A stretch of DNA of 64,000 nucleotides from Physella acuta. Taxonomy: Eukaryota; Mollusca; Gastropoda; Physidae. The stretch's first letter is position 1; every line of letters begins with the position of its first letter. The stretch lies in NCBI RefSeq assembly GCF_028476545.1, contig NW_026732523.1, forward strand, positions 372,001-436,000, given 5' to 3'. A program made the translations under genes and the position numbers. This document shows, one piece after another, positions 46,425 to 58,570 of the stretch. Under the pieces are notes generated by a model. The model was not told the DNA's origin, ran no database searches, and saw only the letters and a list, made by a program, of their open reading frames with translations.

Positions 46425-47790
46425 ACATATTCGTCATGTCCATTCAGCTCTATAAATAGCTATGTCTATAGACCGAAAGCTTTCACCGATGGTAAACCAT
46501 TGACAAAAATAAAAAAACACAAGCTATTTTGTCCATAATTCCATTCATATCTTTCGCTAAAATCTATTTTACATAGATATATTTCCTACTGAAACCAGAG
46601 AAACGTTTTTTTTTTCTAAAAACATTTCTATCCTTCATTTGTTTTAAAAGAATTTGAAGTTAAAAGGTTTCAGGGAATTCCCAATTTGATCATGAATTAA
46701 TAAAGAAAAAAAACTTCTCTTGATAAAAGACATAGATAGATCTAGATACACAAATAGATTGTAGTGTAAATTGGATCACACTACATTAAATTTGGACTTA
46801 AAATGTAACGTGGGAAATGGGCACTCAGACACTACATTCTCTCCCTAAGTTTATGTCATACGTTACTAGAATTTATTACACATCTAAATACTTGTATTTA
46901 AATATAATAAACACTAGCAATTAAGAACACGGTGGGACCAGTCTTTGATCTCAGACTGGTTTCTAGAGTATTCCATTTCCGGTTACTGGTACATCACAGG
47001 TTTGTCGGTATGTTGGTTACAGCATGGAGTCTAGGAGTTGTCGTTTTCCCTTGTCAGATTCTGGATTAGGGATGCTACTATTTGTCCGTTTCTGAGCAAG
47101 TGATATTTTAATTTCTTCTTTTCTGAGCAAGTGCTATTTTAATGTGTCCTTTTCTTAGCCGGCGATACTTATATTTGTTCATTTCTCTCAGTCAGTGAAA
47201 CATCAACTTGTCCAATTTTTGGGCAGTGTCGTTTTTATCCAATCTTCGACCTCTTGAGCGCCCATTTACGACCTAATCTAATCAAACGACTAGTCTAAAA
47301 ATAACAACCAATCAGCAACAATCTCAGACACTAATAACGCATAAATTCTGTTGTTAGCTCAGGAACTGGTCATTACCTCAGGGTAGACACAAGTCGTGAG
47401 AAAATGGGGAGTGGGGTGGGGGGGGGGGGGGCTGCTACCTACCGTTATACCAAATATCTTAGGGTCAGACGAACCTAGTTTGTTGTGAACGGATATCGAT
47501 TAATCGATCTATACACGATGTAGATAAGTTGGATTTCATACACTTACATAGGTAAACAATATCAGTAAGGATATATTTTCTGATATGATACACTCACGCA
47601 CACATTTTTTCGATTGCTCTTGTTGTTTCTTTCATGTATCTCATGGTAAGGTGCCTCCTTAGCACGTAAACCTTCCCCCCACCCCCACCCACTCACCCCC
47701 GATAAAACAGATAACACAATTTATACAGAAAATTAATACTGTAACGAGTGTACAGAAACGGAAACTTTAAGTGCACCCCTCCTTGAGAAA
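46425..47790. other. No recognised gene
   Basis: 47080-47210 has three degenerate ~45-bp units (TTTCTGAGCAAGTGATATTT). The rest is unassigned. Confidence 0.5.
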
Positions 47791-48566
47791 ATAAACCGGG
47801 AGTGATCTCCTCTAAACTTTCTCGAATATTCTTATATAAAACAACAGGGGATGGGAACTCGGGCTATAGACATGATTTTTAATTCATTTTAAAGACTTAA
47901 AGTTTTAAAAATAGAATAAAATCTCGTAGACAAAATAATTGCACACCAATTGAACGCCAAATAAAAAAGTGCATAATAGTGCGCAATATTATTAGTACTT
48001 TAAAAATTTTCATTAGGTTTTTGAGAAATCGGAAGTAGCGTAAATTACTACTTCCGTTCAACGGAAATTACTCAAAATTTGAGAGAAGGTAGAGAATTAG
48101 ATCTTTTACTTACGTGTGAAATTTCATTTATCTATCTGAAATAGTACTCAAGTTATAGGCTTTTGAAAAATTCAAAGTAGAAAAAGTACCACTTCCGGTT
48201 ATCGGAAATCGCTCAAAAGTTGATACGGATCTACGAATTCGATAAAATACTTATATATGAAATTTCATCAACCTAGCTGTAACGGTACTCAAGTTATCGT
48301 GTTTACACACGGACACACACACACACAGACACACAGACATACGGACAGAATTGCAAAGCCCAGTTTTTCAGAATGGATTACGCATAAAACCTTTTAATTT
48401 TGATAAATCTAGATTGATAATTTTTGCCCGATTAAAATAAGTCCTCTGTACTTCGGATGTGATGAAGGACTGAGGTGTAATACGGTGAAAATTGTTAAAA
48501 TTTCAAGTGATTTTTGTGCACGATTACAATACTTTCTCTATACTTCGTATATACGAGAAAGTAAAA
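47791..48566 (+). mobile_element. Dispersed element R, copy 2
   Basis: Same order and strand as 38343-39026, with about 90 bp more sequence before the terminal hairpin (48531-48538/48555-48562). Internal cggaagt and acttccg words form further short inverted pairs. Confidence 0.75.
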
Positions 48567-49067
48567 AATATGAAAGAAACCCTCCTTTCTCCCAATCTGA
48601 CGAATTTTACCATAATATTTGTTTTTTGCAAACAGGCAAATTTTTTAAAATGTCAAAGTTAAAAAAAAAAACCTACTCAAGTTTCTCTTGTAAAACTTTG
48701 CTGTACAAGTCCATTTATCCTGCTTAAATAAAACAAACCAATTGAATTTAAAACGGAAACGCCACCCATACGGTATAAAACATTGATTTGAGATTTGAAC
48801 AAGCAAGGCATAAATAGAAATGCTATGATATGCAGGTATATTGATTGGGTGTGGTCGAAAACACACGCGCCGGTCATGAAGATTAAATATTAGTGAACAT
48901 TGATTGGCTGCAGGAAATATTATTTTTTTTTTGTACGAGCGAAATTTCTTTCGGTACCTTATAAGTTCTGTTACGTGTTGTTTAACAAATAAACCGTGAG
49001 GTTATCACGTGATTCCGTGCACGCGAGACTCGTGTGAGAAACGTCATCATATTGTGTGACACGTCAT
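48567..49067. other. No recognised gene
   Basis: AT-rich, ending in a GACACGTCATCAC-type stretch; nothing assignable. Confidence 0.45.
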
Positions 49068-49430
49068 CACTCAGGTTCCGGCTAACTCAGTATTCCGGCT
49101 AACCCAGTGATGCGGCTAACTCAGTGGTCCGGTTTACTAAGTGTTCCTGCTAATAGGTCCGGCTAAGTGTTCCACTACCGGGTCCGGCTATTCTGCCACG
49201 TGTCAAACAGATCCGGTTACCGACCTTGTTACCACCGCGCTGATTGTGTTTCTCACCCGGCTGGTCAATGATTGATGCACGTGCTACTGTGGTGTACTCA
49301 CGCCGCGCTAATCCGTGTGCCCGTGCGAATGCCATCTAGAGAGCGATTGGTGTTTTTTTTGTGGGTGTTAAGACCTGCTGAAGAATTAGGGAGAGGTGGG
49401 GCGGGGGTGGGGTGGGGTGGGGGTCTGATG
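49068..49430 (+). mobile_element. Composite repeat C, 5'- and 3'-truncated copy
   Basis: Last few CCGGCTAACTCAGTG units, then the cacgtgtcaaacagatccgg block and G-rich stretch, but no LINE body after it. Confidence 0.7.
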
Positions 49431-49646
49431 TCAAGACGTGCAGTGCTGTCAAGTTCTCTAAGGTCAACCTTCTATCACGACTCACACTTTGCACGTGCAT
49501 GCTTGTGAGATATCTGTTTTTTAAGTTTCACATCCGTCTGTGTGGGTGTAGAATATAGAGTGCATATAGAGAAGTCGTCCAGTCCAGTTTTTATATCGCG
49601 ATAATGTAGTCTATTTTATTGTGCACTAGATTTTAATTTAATCACA

Positions 49647-49672
49647 ATATATATATATATATATATATATAG
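49647..49672. repeat. Short (TA)13 tract
   Basis: Simple repeat. Confidence 0.9.
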
Positions 49673-49789
49673 GTTAGTTAATCAGTTATTCAGTAATTTG
49701 ATTTGTTGTCCAATATTATAACGTAGCTATTTTCCATGTATAGTTGAGCGGTTTCTTTCAAAACGTTAAGATAAATGCATCTAGAGAGA

Positions 49790-50035
49790 TAAGGTATTGG
49801 TCGGATGAAAGAGCATGCGACTGCTAACCCAAAAGTCTCGAGTTCGAATCATGTGTTTGTGTACGTAGAACGTCTCTGAGTCCACCCAGCTATGATAGGT
49901 ACCTGAATATTTTTGGGGAAAGTAAAGGCAGCTGGGTAGAGCGCCGACCACACTATCCTTTCTATGCTGAGGTTACTAAATTAAGTGAACTCTACTTCAC
50001 CTCCAATAGATACCGTAAGGTTCCAAAGAATAGTT
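49790..50035 (+). mobile_element. tRNA-derived SINE
   Basis: tRNA-like head with GAGTTCGAATC B box (about 49849), central domain ctgagtccacccagct, then gggaaagtaaaggcagctgg and a tail with aagtgaactctacttc. Same family as 54057 and 54845, and diverged from the SINE fused to the LINEs. Confidence 0.8.
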
Positions 50036-52326
50036 TACTACTTACTTGCAGTCACAAGTCAACTATATGACTTTTTATATAATTTCATATAAAATTAATC
50101 TTCCTGAGACGCAAGCTAATCCCTTAAAATAGATGAATAAATCACGATTTCATCAGAATATATATTTTTATAATTTTAAATCTTGTTAGATCTCCATTCA
50201 ATGAAACTTTAAGGAAAGCACGGCCTCCGTATCTAGAATGTTCACACTTTTATATTTCAAAACAAATTTACTTTTGTTTGCTAAATTAGGAAAGTGATTT
50301 TTAGATTTATTTTTTTCCTAGCATGGCTCAACTTAGAAATTAATGCAGTAAATTTGTGTTGCTTATGTGTTGGTAGAGAAGCTAAGCGTTTATTTCCATT
50401 CATGTGTGAGTAGGCCGTACCTTGCTGCATTGTCCAAACCTTTCCTGCTCAAATAAATGAAGGCGAGTTCCGTTTGAATTTACGTAATATTCTAAAAATA
50501 CATTTTGTTGTCAACCTTTTGGTTAACAAAAATCTAGAGCTAGAACTTTAATACAATCAATATCAGGCAGAAGGAAAGTTGGTAAATTAGGTTTCCCTGT
50601 ATCTGATTGGTTGGTGTTCACGTAATTTTAAAAAAAAATCCATCCTGATTGGTTGGTTAAGTTTTGTTGTGAGTGAATATTGTCTCATTCAGCTCTCTGA
50701 TTGGCTGATTTAAAAATTTAAAAATTATTCAAAAAAAAAAAAAAAAAATAACAATCGTGAAGGGTTGCCATCAAATTGTAATCGTAGGTCAAATTATTGT
50801 GTCTTCCACTTGGAGTTGGTAAATTTACTGTGTCTATATTTCATTAACGGTAAATAAATTAATTGTACGTTACGTACATTCATTTTACGGTAACTTCGTT
50901 GACGGTTAATTTATTCAATTTACGGTAACTACATTATGCCACCGTCGTCACGATCGAACTACCCGTCACCTATTCTACGCAACTTCCCTTCCCCCCCGCC
51001 CCCCCCCCCCCCCCCCCCCCACATCCTTAAACACCCCCGACCTCCAGTGTTAAAATCAGCACTTAGTAGCATGTATTAAAAGCGTTGAAAAATAAGTTAA
51101 ATGATTAACTCATTCCGCCAACCCGTGAAATGACCAACTCTGTTCTTCAAACTTTGAAATATACCAACTCAGCTCTACAAACTGTGAAATGACCAACACA
51201 GTCAGACAAACTGTGAAATGACCAACTCAGTTCTACAAACTGAAATAACCAGCTCATTTCATGCTTCTTGTTCAGTCTTGTAAATTGAACCACCGACACA
51301 TGGATTTAAAATTTAAACACATCCCACCACTCGCAAACTTTATGTATATCGTGACAATCATCTCTTGCTGTGTTGAGGTAATTATCTTTACCCGTTAATT
51401 ACTTGCTAATGAAGAAGCATTAAGCTGGAAAAAAGTTATTGATGACATAACCAATTCTATTCCTACCCCACGGATTGCAATAATGCTAGGATTAATAAAA
51501 TAAAAATGTGTATATCATAACGCTATTTAATATACTTTTTGATATATTATAAATCATATAGCGAGGGCTTGTTGATGTGTATATTTGTTTTTGTTTTAAA
51601 TTTATCCCTGCAAAAAATATAGCTTTTAAATGGACAGGCAGAAATGTAATACATGAGCAAATAACTTAATAAATCGGCACCCAACATTTCGCCATGTACT
51701 TGTAGTGAGGTAAGCGGTGTTAAGGGATAAAGGAAAGTTTGGGGTAAGTGGAGTTTATTGGTAAAGTACTTTGGGATAAGCGAATTCTAGTCGTATACAG
51801 AATTTTGAAGCATCCGAATAATCATTGCTCTACTTGCTTAACTTGCCGTCTTTCGTGGTACGCCATTCTTAAACTTACTTCTTAAGTGATTTTTATTCAA
51901 TATTCTAAAAGTGTTCAGGTTATAATTGTAAAGCCATACAGTCTCGTACTTATCTTTTTTAAAATCCCAAATTTCTTTGCTTTTTAAATAACGATACGTT
52001 TTTGCTTCGTAAAAAAAAAAAAAATTATAATTACCTTTTATAAAAAAATTTAATTTTTTTTAGTTCTGACGAATTTGTAATAAACAGTTATTGACACGTG
52101 ACACTAAGACTTGAGAGAAAAAAGGTAACCAACGATTTCGACAAAATTTTCGTTATCTAACAATAACGGAAAAAATACATCCACGGATATTTTTAAAAAA
52201 TAACCTTCCAAGAATGTCGCTTTTACAACTTTAATCCCAAAACTTTAAAAGTGAAGCTTTTTTTTTTTGAAAAACAAACGAAAAAAACAACAACTCAAAG
52301 TCAGCTTTCGCGGCTTATTCAAAAAT
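50036..52326. other. No recognised gene; small degenerate repeats
   Basis: Three TGATTGGTTGG-like words at 50600-50710; C-rich run 50990-51020; four degenerate ~32-bp units (GTGAAATGACCAAC) at 51115-51260. No convincing ORF over 2.3 kb; could be host intergenic or intronic DNA. Confidence 0.5.
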
Positions 52327-52694
52327 AATAATCATTAAAAAAGTTTTAAAAAACCCACGTTTTCTGATTGAACTAAAAAGCAGAAAATAAATGCTATAGG
52401 CCCTACATCACAATAATGCAAGCTATCACTCTACTATAAGCGATCAAAAACGTGGGGCGCCGAAGTAAAAGTTATATTACTATTGATTAGATAATACTAT
52501 TGACTTTTATTAGGGAGCTTGTAGAGAGTCAACAGTATTAGAAACTGTAAGAAAATCACGGCGCCCCACGTTTTTGCTCGCTTATAGTAGAGTGATCGCT
52601 TGCATTATTGTGATGTAGGGCCTATAGCATTTATTTTCTGCTTTTTAGTTCAATCAGAAAACGTGGGTTTTTTAAAACTTTTTTAATGATTATT
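52327..52694. repeat. Foldback palindrome, 136-bp arms
   Basis: Left arm 52327-52462 and right arm 52559-52694 differ at about two positions. Arms end in CGTGGGGCGCCG; spacer 96 bp. Confidence 0.92.
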
Positions 52695-52784
52695 ATTTTC
52701 TACTTTTTAGTCTTTGTCTGTTTGTTTGCATTAAAATCTTGCTATCGATTTTATCTTTTCACTTTTTTTGGGTAAACGAAGACA

Positions 52785-52870
52785 ACTCGTAAAAAGACAA
52801 CTCGTAAAAAGACAACTCGTAAAAAGACAACTCGTAAAAAGACAACTCGTAAAAAGACAACTCGTAAAAA
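52785..52870. repeat. 15-bp repeat (GACAACTCGTAAAAA)
   Basis: Six near-perfect units. Open frames (FYELS) are artefacts of the 15-bp period. Confidence 0.95.
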
Positions 52871-52896
52871 ACACGTAGTTTGAATACGTTACTGAC

Positions 52897-52972
52897 TAGA
52901 ACACATAGATTTGAACCCGTGTCGAGTGGGATAGCAATCGTGTGCCCAACCACTCGACCATATCGTCTCCCC
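52897..52972 (-). tRNA. tRNA-like sequence with Pol III boxes, probable pseudogene
   Basis: On the minus strand TGGTCGAGTGG fits the A box consensus and GTTCAAATC the B box, about 44 bp apart as in tRNA genes. Resembles Ser/Leu tRNAs at the A box, but acceptor and anticodon stems do not pair well, so the identity is uncertain. Confidence 0.6.
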
Positions 52973-53394
52973 CAAACTGGCCTACCTCCTGTAAGTTTAA
53001 ACTCGGTTCAAGCTAAATTCTCTTCCCCTAAGCCTGTGGCGACATGTGATCGTTCGCTTCACTGCGCGCGAGGTACGCGTCGCTGGTTTTTTTTGTAATG
53101 GCTAGCAGAGGAGAATTATATATATAGATTATATAGCGGTCTAAAATGCTCAATAAAATGTTTCCATTGATCAATTTAGTAATAATAACAATTGAATATT
53201 CAATGGTCATCCAAAAGAAAGCTTCCCTGAAAATTTCAGCGCGCTAGCTAACTGGGAAGTGCCAGAAATTTCGATCGCAAGATTTGATTGGAAAGACAAA
53301 CACACAAACAGAGAAAGCAAGTTAAAGAAAACGTGGGAAAAAAAAAAAATGAGTTATACACAAAGAATGAAAACAGCTCTGCTATAAACCAGAA

Positions 53395-53530
53395 ACAAGG
53401 GCGACAATTTTCTTACAATAAAGACTGACAACTCTAGCTCCACAAGGGACGACAACTCTCCTACATCAAAGGCCGACATCTCTACCCCCACAAGGGCAGA
53501 CAACTTCCCCACAAATCGAGAACTCGTCCA
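53395..53530. repeat. Degenerate ~27-bp repeat
   Basis: Four to five diverged units around CACAAGGGxxGACAACTC. Confidence 0.6.
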
Positions 53531-54056
53531 CGACATCGCGCCCTAATAAAGTCAAACCGAGGGCAAACTATTAAAACCGAATCCGACAAACGCCCCGTGG
53601 CTGTTTTCTACCTGATGGAGAAATTATGTCCAAAAGCCCCTTGTCATCACGCCACGGAATAGGCTAAGTGGGCTTTTCTAAATGGGAGAAAGTGACGTTG
53701 TAATTCCAGACATTGAAGACTTGATCTGGAAACATTAAACACAGAGGGACGAGGCTAGCGTCTTTACACGTCTTTAAAATCGACGTTTTAAAATTTGAGA
53801 GAGCTTAACTTTGCTTTTAGAACTCGGTAACTAGTTTATACCAAGAAGTAAATAATGAGGATGTTCCGTGGAGTGATGTTATAAATATTTACATGTCAAT
53901 AATTTGTTGGATTTCTTCCCACGTAGTGTAGAAAAAAGTTGATATCAAGAAATCCAAACTTAGAAAAACTTTAAGAAATCCACTGTACACGACGTGATAA
54001 AAATCTAAGTTTGGTTGGGGTAGGGTTTTTAGTTTATGGGTGACGAATTTCGTGTA
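53531..54056. other. No recognised gene
   Basis: Nothing assignable. Confidence 0.45.
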
Positions 54057-54300
54057 TGGGACGGCGTGGCAGAGCGGTAGAGAGCTAGATTGTTAATCTG
54101 CTAATCCGAGAGTCTCGAGTTCGAAACCTGATCGAATTCGAATCCAGGTTCAAGAATGTCCCTTAGTCTACCTAACTCTGTTGGGTATCAACTTTAGGGA
54201 AACAAAGGCGGCTGGGCATAGTGCTGACCATAATATCCCTTCATATGCCAAGGTATATGAATGAGATGAACTCTACTTCTACTTCATGTATCTTGGCCAC
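54057..54300 (+). mobile_element. tRNA-derived SINE
   Basis: Head ACGGCGTGGCAGAGCGGTAG (A box) and GAGTTCGAAAC (B box), central domain, then GGCGGCTGGGCATAGTGCTG and a tail that runs into a (GAT)n array. Confidence 0.85.
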
Positions 54301-54665
54301 GAAGGAAAATGATGATGATGTTGTTATGATGTTGATGATGAAGTTGATGATGTTGATGATGTTGATGATGTTGATGATGATGCTGTTGATGTTGATGATG
54401 ATGTTGATGATGATGATGATGTTGATGATGATGATGATGTTGATGATGATGTTGATGATGATGATGATGTTGATGATGATGTTGATGATGATGTTGATGA
54501 TGATGATGATGTTGATGATGACGATGTAGATGATGATGATGATGATGATGTTGATGATGTTGATGATGGTGATGATGACGTTGATTATGATGGTGATGTT
54601 GACGTTGACTTTGATGATGATGATGTTGATGATGATGTTGATGATGATATTGATGATGATGATGA
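54300..54665 (+). repeat. (GAT)n/(GTT)n microsatellite
   Basis: About 120 trinucleotides mixing GATGAT and GTTGAT, starting at the SINE tail, which probably seeded it. Confidence 0.95.
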
Positions 54666-54844
54666 AGAATTTAGATTAGGTTAGGCCAGTTAAAAATTGT
54701 TAAGTCGGCTACTTATATTTTATTTATTTAAATTATCTAGACAAATAATTTTGAAACATAGTTTAAGAATTAAATGGTTATATTAAAGATAGTCAGTTTG
54801 AATTATTTTTTCTTGAAAAGAAAACAAAACTTCATTTTTTTAGA

Positions 54845-55085
54845 TCGACCGATCCTAAGGGAGATGAAGTAGAGTTTATATGTTTCTATGACTTATAAAT
54901 ATTACAATTACAAATATTACAGGACTATGCCTCCTTGATAACCCTAACGCGAGTCAGGTACCCATTAGAGCTGGGTGGACTCAGGGACGTTCTACATTCA
55001 CAAGACCAAAACGAGAAGCGCACTTGAGACTTTCTAGCTAACAGTCCATTGCCCTACCACTCGGCCATTACATCCCATAATTTCG
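54845..55085 (-). mobile_element. tRNA-derived SINE
   Basis: Minus strand: GGCCGAGTGGTAGGGCAATG head, then ctgagtccacccagctctaatgg, ending ctctacttcatctcc. The B box is mutated (TCTCAAGTGCG). Confidence 0.8.
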
Positions 55086-55714
55086 TTTCTTGAGCAAACC
55101 ACTTCCCAACAAGCGATGACGCCACATTTACTCACCCATTCCATACACAACGAGATGACGTCGTATTTACTCACCTAATCCAAACACAATGGATGACGTC
55201 ATATAAATCTGCATTAATTAGATTTAAAAATCAACTACTGTCAGATAAATTTTTTTATAATTCTCGATATTATTCAGTCCAGTATATTATGTAGACAATA
55301 CACGTAGATTTTTCTCTCACTTTGATCTCAACCCATCGTCAAACAAGTTCCAAATAAAATATAAGCCACCCGACCTAGCGGAATAATATTTTTCTTCATC
55401 CTATTGATTTAAAAGTATGTTTGAACGATAAGACACGTTTTTTATTCCATTGAAATTTAACACTGGAAAATGCGTCTAAGCTCCGAATTTTCTTTTTTTA
55501 AACGAAATCTTTCAACATGAAATATTAGAAAAAAAATTACTCAAAGTTTGATTCAATGATTTCTTAAATTATAGAAAAATTGTTTATATTGCAGTAGATA
55601 AAGCCATTGTTTAAGTTTACGTGTAGATAAATGTGATGTTAAGTTTCCTTCGGAAAGTTTATTCTTGTTTTACTTGATTGTATCATCTGAGGGAGGCCTT
55701 ACGGACAGAAATTA
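55086..55714. other. No recognised gene
   Basis: AT-rich; two ~40-bp similar stretches (atgacgtcatatttactcacc) near 55115-55200. Confidence 0.5.
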
Positions 55715-56270
55715 CAAGGGGTAGGATGACTTCATTAGAGACATGGAATTAAGGGGGTAGGATGACTTCATTAGATACATGAAATTAAGGGGGTAGGATG
55801 ACTTCATTAGATACATGAAATTAAGGGGGTAGGATGACTTCATTAGATACATGAAATTAAGGGGGTAGGATGACTTCATTAGATACATGAAATTAAGGGG
55901 GTAGGATGACTTCATTAGATACATGAAATTAAGGGGGTAGGATGACTTCATTAGATACATGAAATTAAGGGGGTAGGATGACTTTATTAGATACATGAAA
56001 TTAAGGGGGTAGGATGACTTCATTAGATACATGGAATTAAGGGGGTAGGATGACTTCATTAGATACATGAAATTAACGGTGTAGGATGACTTCATTAGAT
56101 ACATGGAATTAAGGGGGTAGGATGACTTCATTAGATACATGGAATTAAGGGGGTAGGATGACTTCATTAGATACATGAAATTAACGGGGTGGGATGACTT
56201 CATTAGATACATGGAATTAAGGGGGTAGGATGACTTCATTAGATACATGAAATTAACGGGGTAGGCTTCG
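55715..56270. repeat. 36-bp minisatellite, ~15 copies
   Basis: Unit with GGATGACTTCATTAGATACA, very homogeneous (GAAATT/GGAATT and one or two other variants). The period of 12 codons makes a false 191-codon frame on the minus strand. Confidence 0.97.
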
Positions 56271-56291
56271 GTAAAATTAACTTTCATATAC

Positions 56292-56690
56292 TAGAGAGAA
56301 AACACATTTTTTTCTCTACAGCTTTTTAAAGGTACATTTTGTGTCCGTTAAAAACACTAAATTTAAGACCCCGAATTCCCCAAAAGTTTAGTGTTTTTAC
56401 CAGAACCCAAAATTAGTTTTAAGATCTACACTTAAAATATGTAGCTGAGTACCCCAAAATATGTAGAAGATTAGTAATTTAATCTTCATTTGTCTTAAAA
56501 TATAATACGTTATGAATGGTGGAAATCCTAAAAATAGGTTATTTTTTCAAGATGGCTGCTGTAGTCACAGTTACCAAGCTGTTCCCACAATTAAAAAAAT
56601 AAAAGAAACAAATATTCGGATGTACCTTTAAAAAAGCTATAAAGAAATAAGGGTTTCCTAAAGAGTATTAAAAATGTGTTTTTTTACCGG
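56292..56690. mobile_element. Possible MITE with imperfect inverted ends
   Basis: AGCTTTTTAAAGGTACAT (56321) and ATGTACCTTTAAAAAAGCT (56620) are inverted, and outside them AAAACACATTTTT and AAAAATGTGTTTT are also inverted. No clear target-site duplication. Confidence 0.4.
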
Positions 56691-56699
56691 CGCCTCCCC

Positions 56700-56890
56700 C
56701 TTAAAGCAACAACTATAAGGAACAGCAGTTACAATGATGGACAGCAGTTGAGGATAGCTGTTAGATGACAGGACATTATTTCAGGACATCAGTAGGACAT
56801 AAACTTAGTTCAGCAGTCATATAGTGGGACATGATTTGAGGACATCAAAAAGGACATAAACTTAGTTCAGCAGTCATACAGTAGGGCACA
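56700..56890. repeat. ~75-bp degenerate duplication
   Basis: GGACATAAACTTAGTTCAGC occurs twice with similar flanks; grades into the next array. Confidence 0.65.
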
Positions 56891-57240
56891 AGTTGAGGAC
56901 AGTTAGATAGAAGGACATGAATTATGGACAACAGCTATTTAGGACAAGAATTGAGGACAGCAGCTAGTTAGGACATGAATTGAGGACAGCAGCTAGTTAG
57001 GACATGAATTAAGGACAGCAGCTAGTTAGGACATGAATTAAGGACAGCAGCTATTTAGGACATGAATTGAGGACAGCAGCTAGTTAGGACATGAATTAAG
57101 GACAGCAGCTAGTTAGGACATGAATTCAGGACAGCAGCTATTTAGGACATGAATTGAGGACAGCAGCTAGTTAGGACATGAATTAAGGACAGCAGCTAGT
57201 TAGGACAAGAATTGAGGACAGCAGCTAGTTAGCATGAAGA
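56891..57240. repeat. 29-bp minisatellite, ~11 copies
   Basis: Unit with GGACATGAATTGAGGACAGC, variants AAGG/GAGG and AGTT/ATTT. Confidence 0.95.
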
Positions 57241-57404
57241 CAACATCTAGCCGACTTGCTGTTTTTTCTCGCGACCTATAAAGACAACACGTTGTCTGTG
57301 AACTGAATTCAACTTTTGTTCCTTTAAATTTAAACGATCCTGACTTTCCCATTTCACCAGCGGGCTGAAATGTTTAGTACTTGTATGTCAGTAGGTAATG
57401 TAGT

Positions 57405-57655
57405 ATCGAATCATGGTGCAGTATCGTATCGTGATACAGTATCGCATCGTGGTGCAGTATCGTATCGTGATACAGTATCGTATCGTGATACAGTATCGTA
57501 TCGTGATGCAGTATCGTATCGTGATGCAGTATCGTATCGTGGTACATTATCGTAACGCAGTGCGGTATCGTACCGCGGTGCAGAATAAGTATCATGGTAC
57601 AGCATCGAATCGTGATACAGTATCGTATCATGACGCAGTATCGTATGACGCATAA
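57405..57655. repeat. 18-bp minisatellite, ~13 copies
   Basis: Unit CAGTATCGTATCGTGATA with substitutions; period of six codons leaves several frames open. Confidence 0.95.
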
Positions 57656-57679
57656 CCAGTTGACACGTATACTTAATTG

Positions 57680-57770
57680 TCCCGCACTATATACTCCCGT
57701 ACTAAATTCCACCAAACTAAACTAAATTTTCTCACAATAAATTCTCCAAAACTAAAAATCTCCCAAATCT
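57680..57770 (+). repeat. 15-bp minisatellite, short
   Basis: Five diverged CACACTAAATTCTCC-type units. Confidence 0.75.
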
Positions 57771-57859
57771 AAACTCGATACAAAAACAGTCTCCACGAAA
57801 TTCACCCAAACATTCAACTCCCCCATACTAGATTCCATCACACACTCACCCATCCTACC

Positions 57860-58250
57860 CAATATTAGTGTTAGTCCCGAGAGTGCACCAAGGTGTAACA
57901 CAGTTCACATCGGTTTGCTGTCGTCTTTTGTTTGAATTAAAATATCTCGCGCATAGAACTTTTTGTTAAGGGAGGAAACATATATTGAGTTTTTTTCAAG
58001 GGAGGTAATTTTAAAATTAAATGATAAAAAGAAATGGAAAAAATAATAATATATTTTTAAGCAAAAACAAGTAAACAAATATTAGTATAAATTATAGAAA
58101 ATTAAAATTCAATAAACGTATTTAAAACCTTTGGTGAGTAATAACAAAATTTTAATTACAACTCCTACTAATTGTTAGCTTTTAGTCTAATAATTAGTAA
58201 TCACTTATATCAATCAATTTTAATATTAGTACCGAGAAAACTATTCATTC
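57860..58250 (+). promoter_or_regulatory. LINE 5' body, copy 10
   Basis: Complete, followed by ORF1 at 58367. Position fits a 5' UTR (inferred). Confidence 0.65.
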
Positions 58251-58366
58251 TTTAATGTGTGTTAGAAGAAATTTCTTAAGATATTTTTTTTCCGTGACGC
58301 TTCTATATATTTCTTTGTAATCTACGATTACAAACAAACATACTTACATCTCACCTTAGTTTCATC

Positions 58367-58570
58367 GATGTCGTCCTCCAAAACGACATTTGAAAAAATT
58401 GTCACCGCCAGCAAAGGGGTTGCGCCCTTGGATGTTCCCAATCCTTTTCAGAAACAGCGAAGTCAACCGATCAATCAACAACCCTCATAATTGAACTGCC
58501 TGATGAAGAAAGCCCTGATCTTTTCGCGACTCAACCAACACCAAGTACAGTCATGCAGGTGGTCATTCAA
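58367..58570 (+). mobile_element. LINE ORF1, N-terminal scrap
   Basis: MSSSKTTFEK-type start and KGVAPLD, then a deletion to the DEESPDLF block. Ends at gtcattcaaccc. Confidence 0.7.

Larger units (their letters stand above)
52327..53332 (-). mobile_element. Small non-autonomous Helitron-like element
   Basis: Mirrors the ends of the 2919-10588 Helitron: a large palindrome with AAAACGTGGG and cttttTAGT words on the low side, and TTTCAG... acaaacacacaaacagag ... GCAAGTTAAAGAAAACGTGGG on the high side (Helitron: GCTGAGTTAAGAAAAACGTG). It has a tRNA-like sequence in the same relative place and no transposase. Exact ends are not proven. Confidence 0.55.

Noticed and set aside
49790-49860. Functional tRNA gene
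   Set aside because: B box is good but the sequence continues into the SINE central domain and stems do not pair, so it is a SINE head.
54221-54529. MMLMMM-rich frame
   Set aside because: Product of the GAT/GTT microsatellite.
55712-56287. 191-codon minus-strand frame
   Set aside because: Product of the 36-bp minisatellite; no domain, no start signal.
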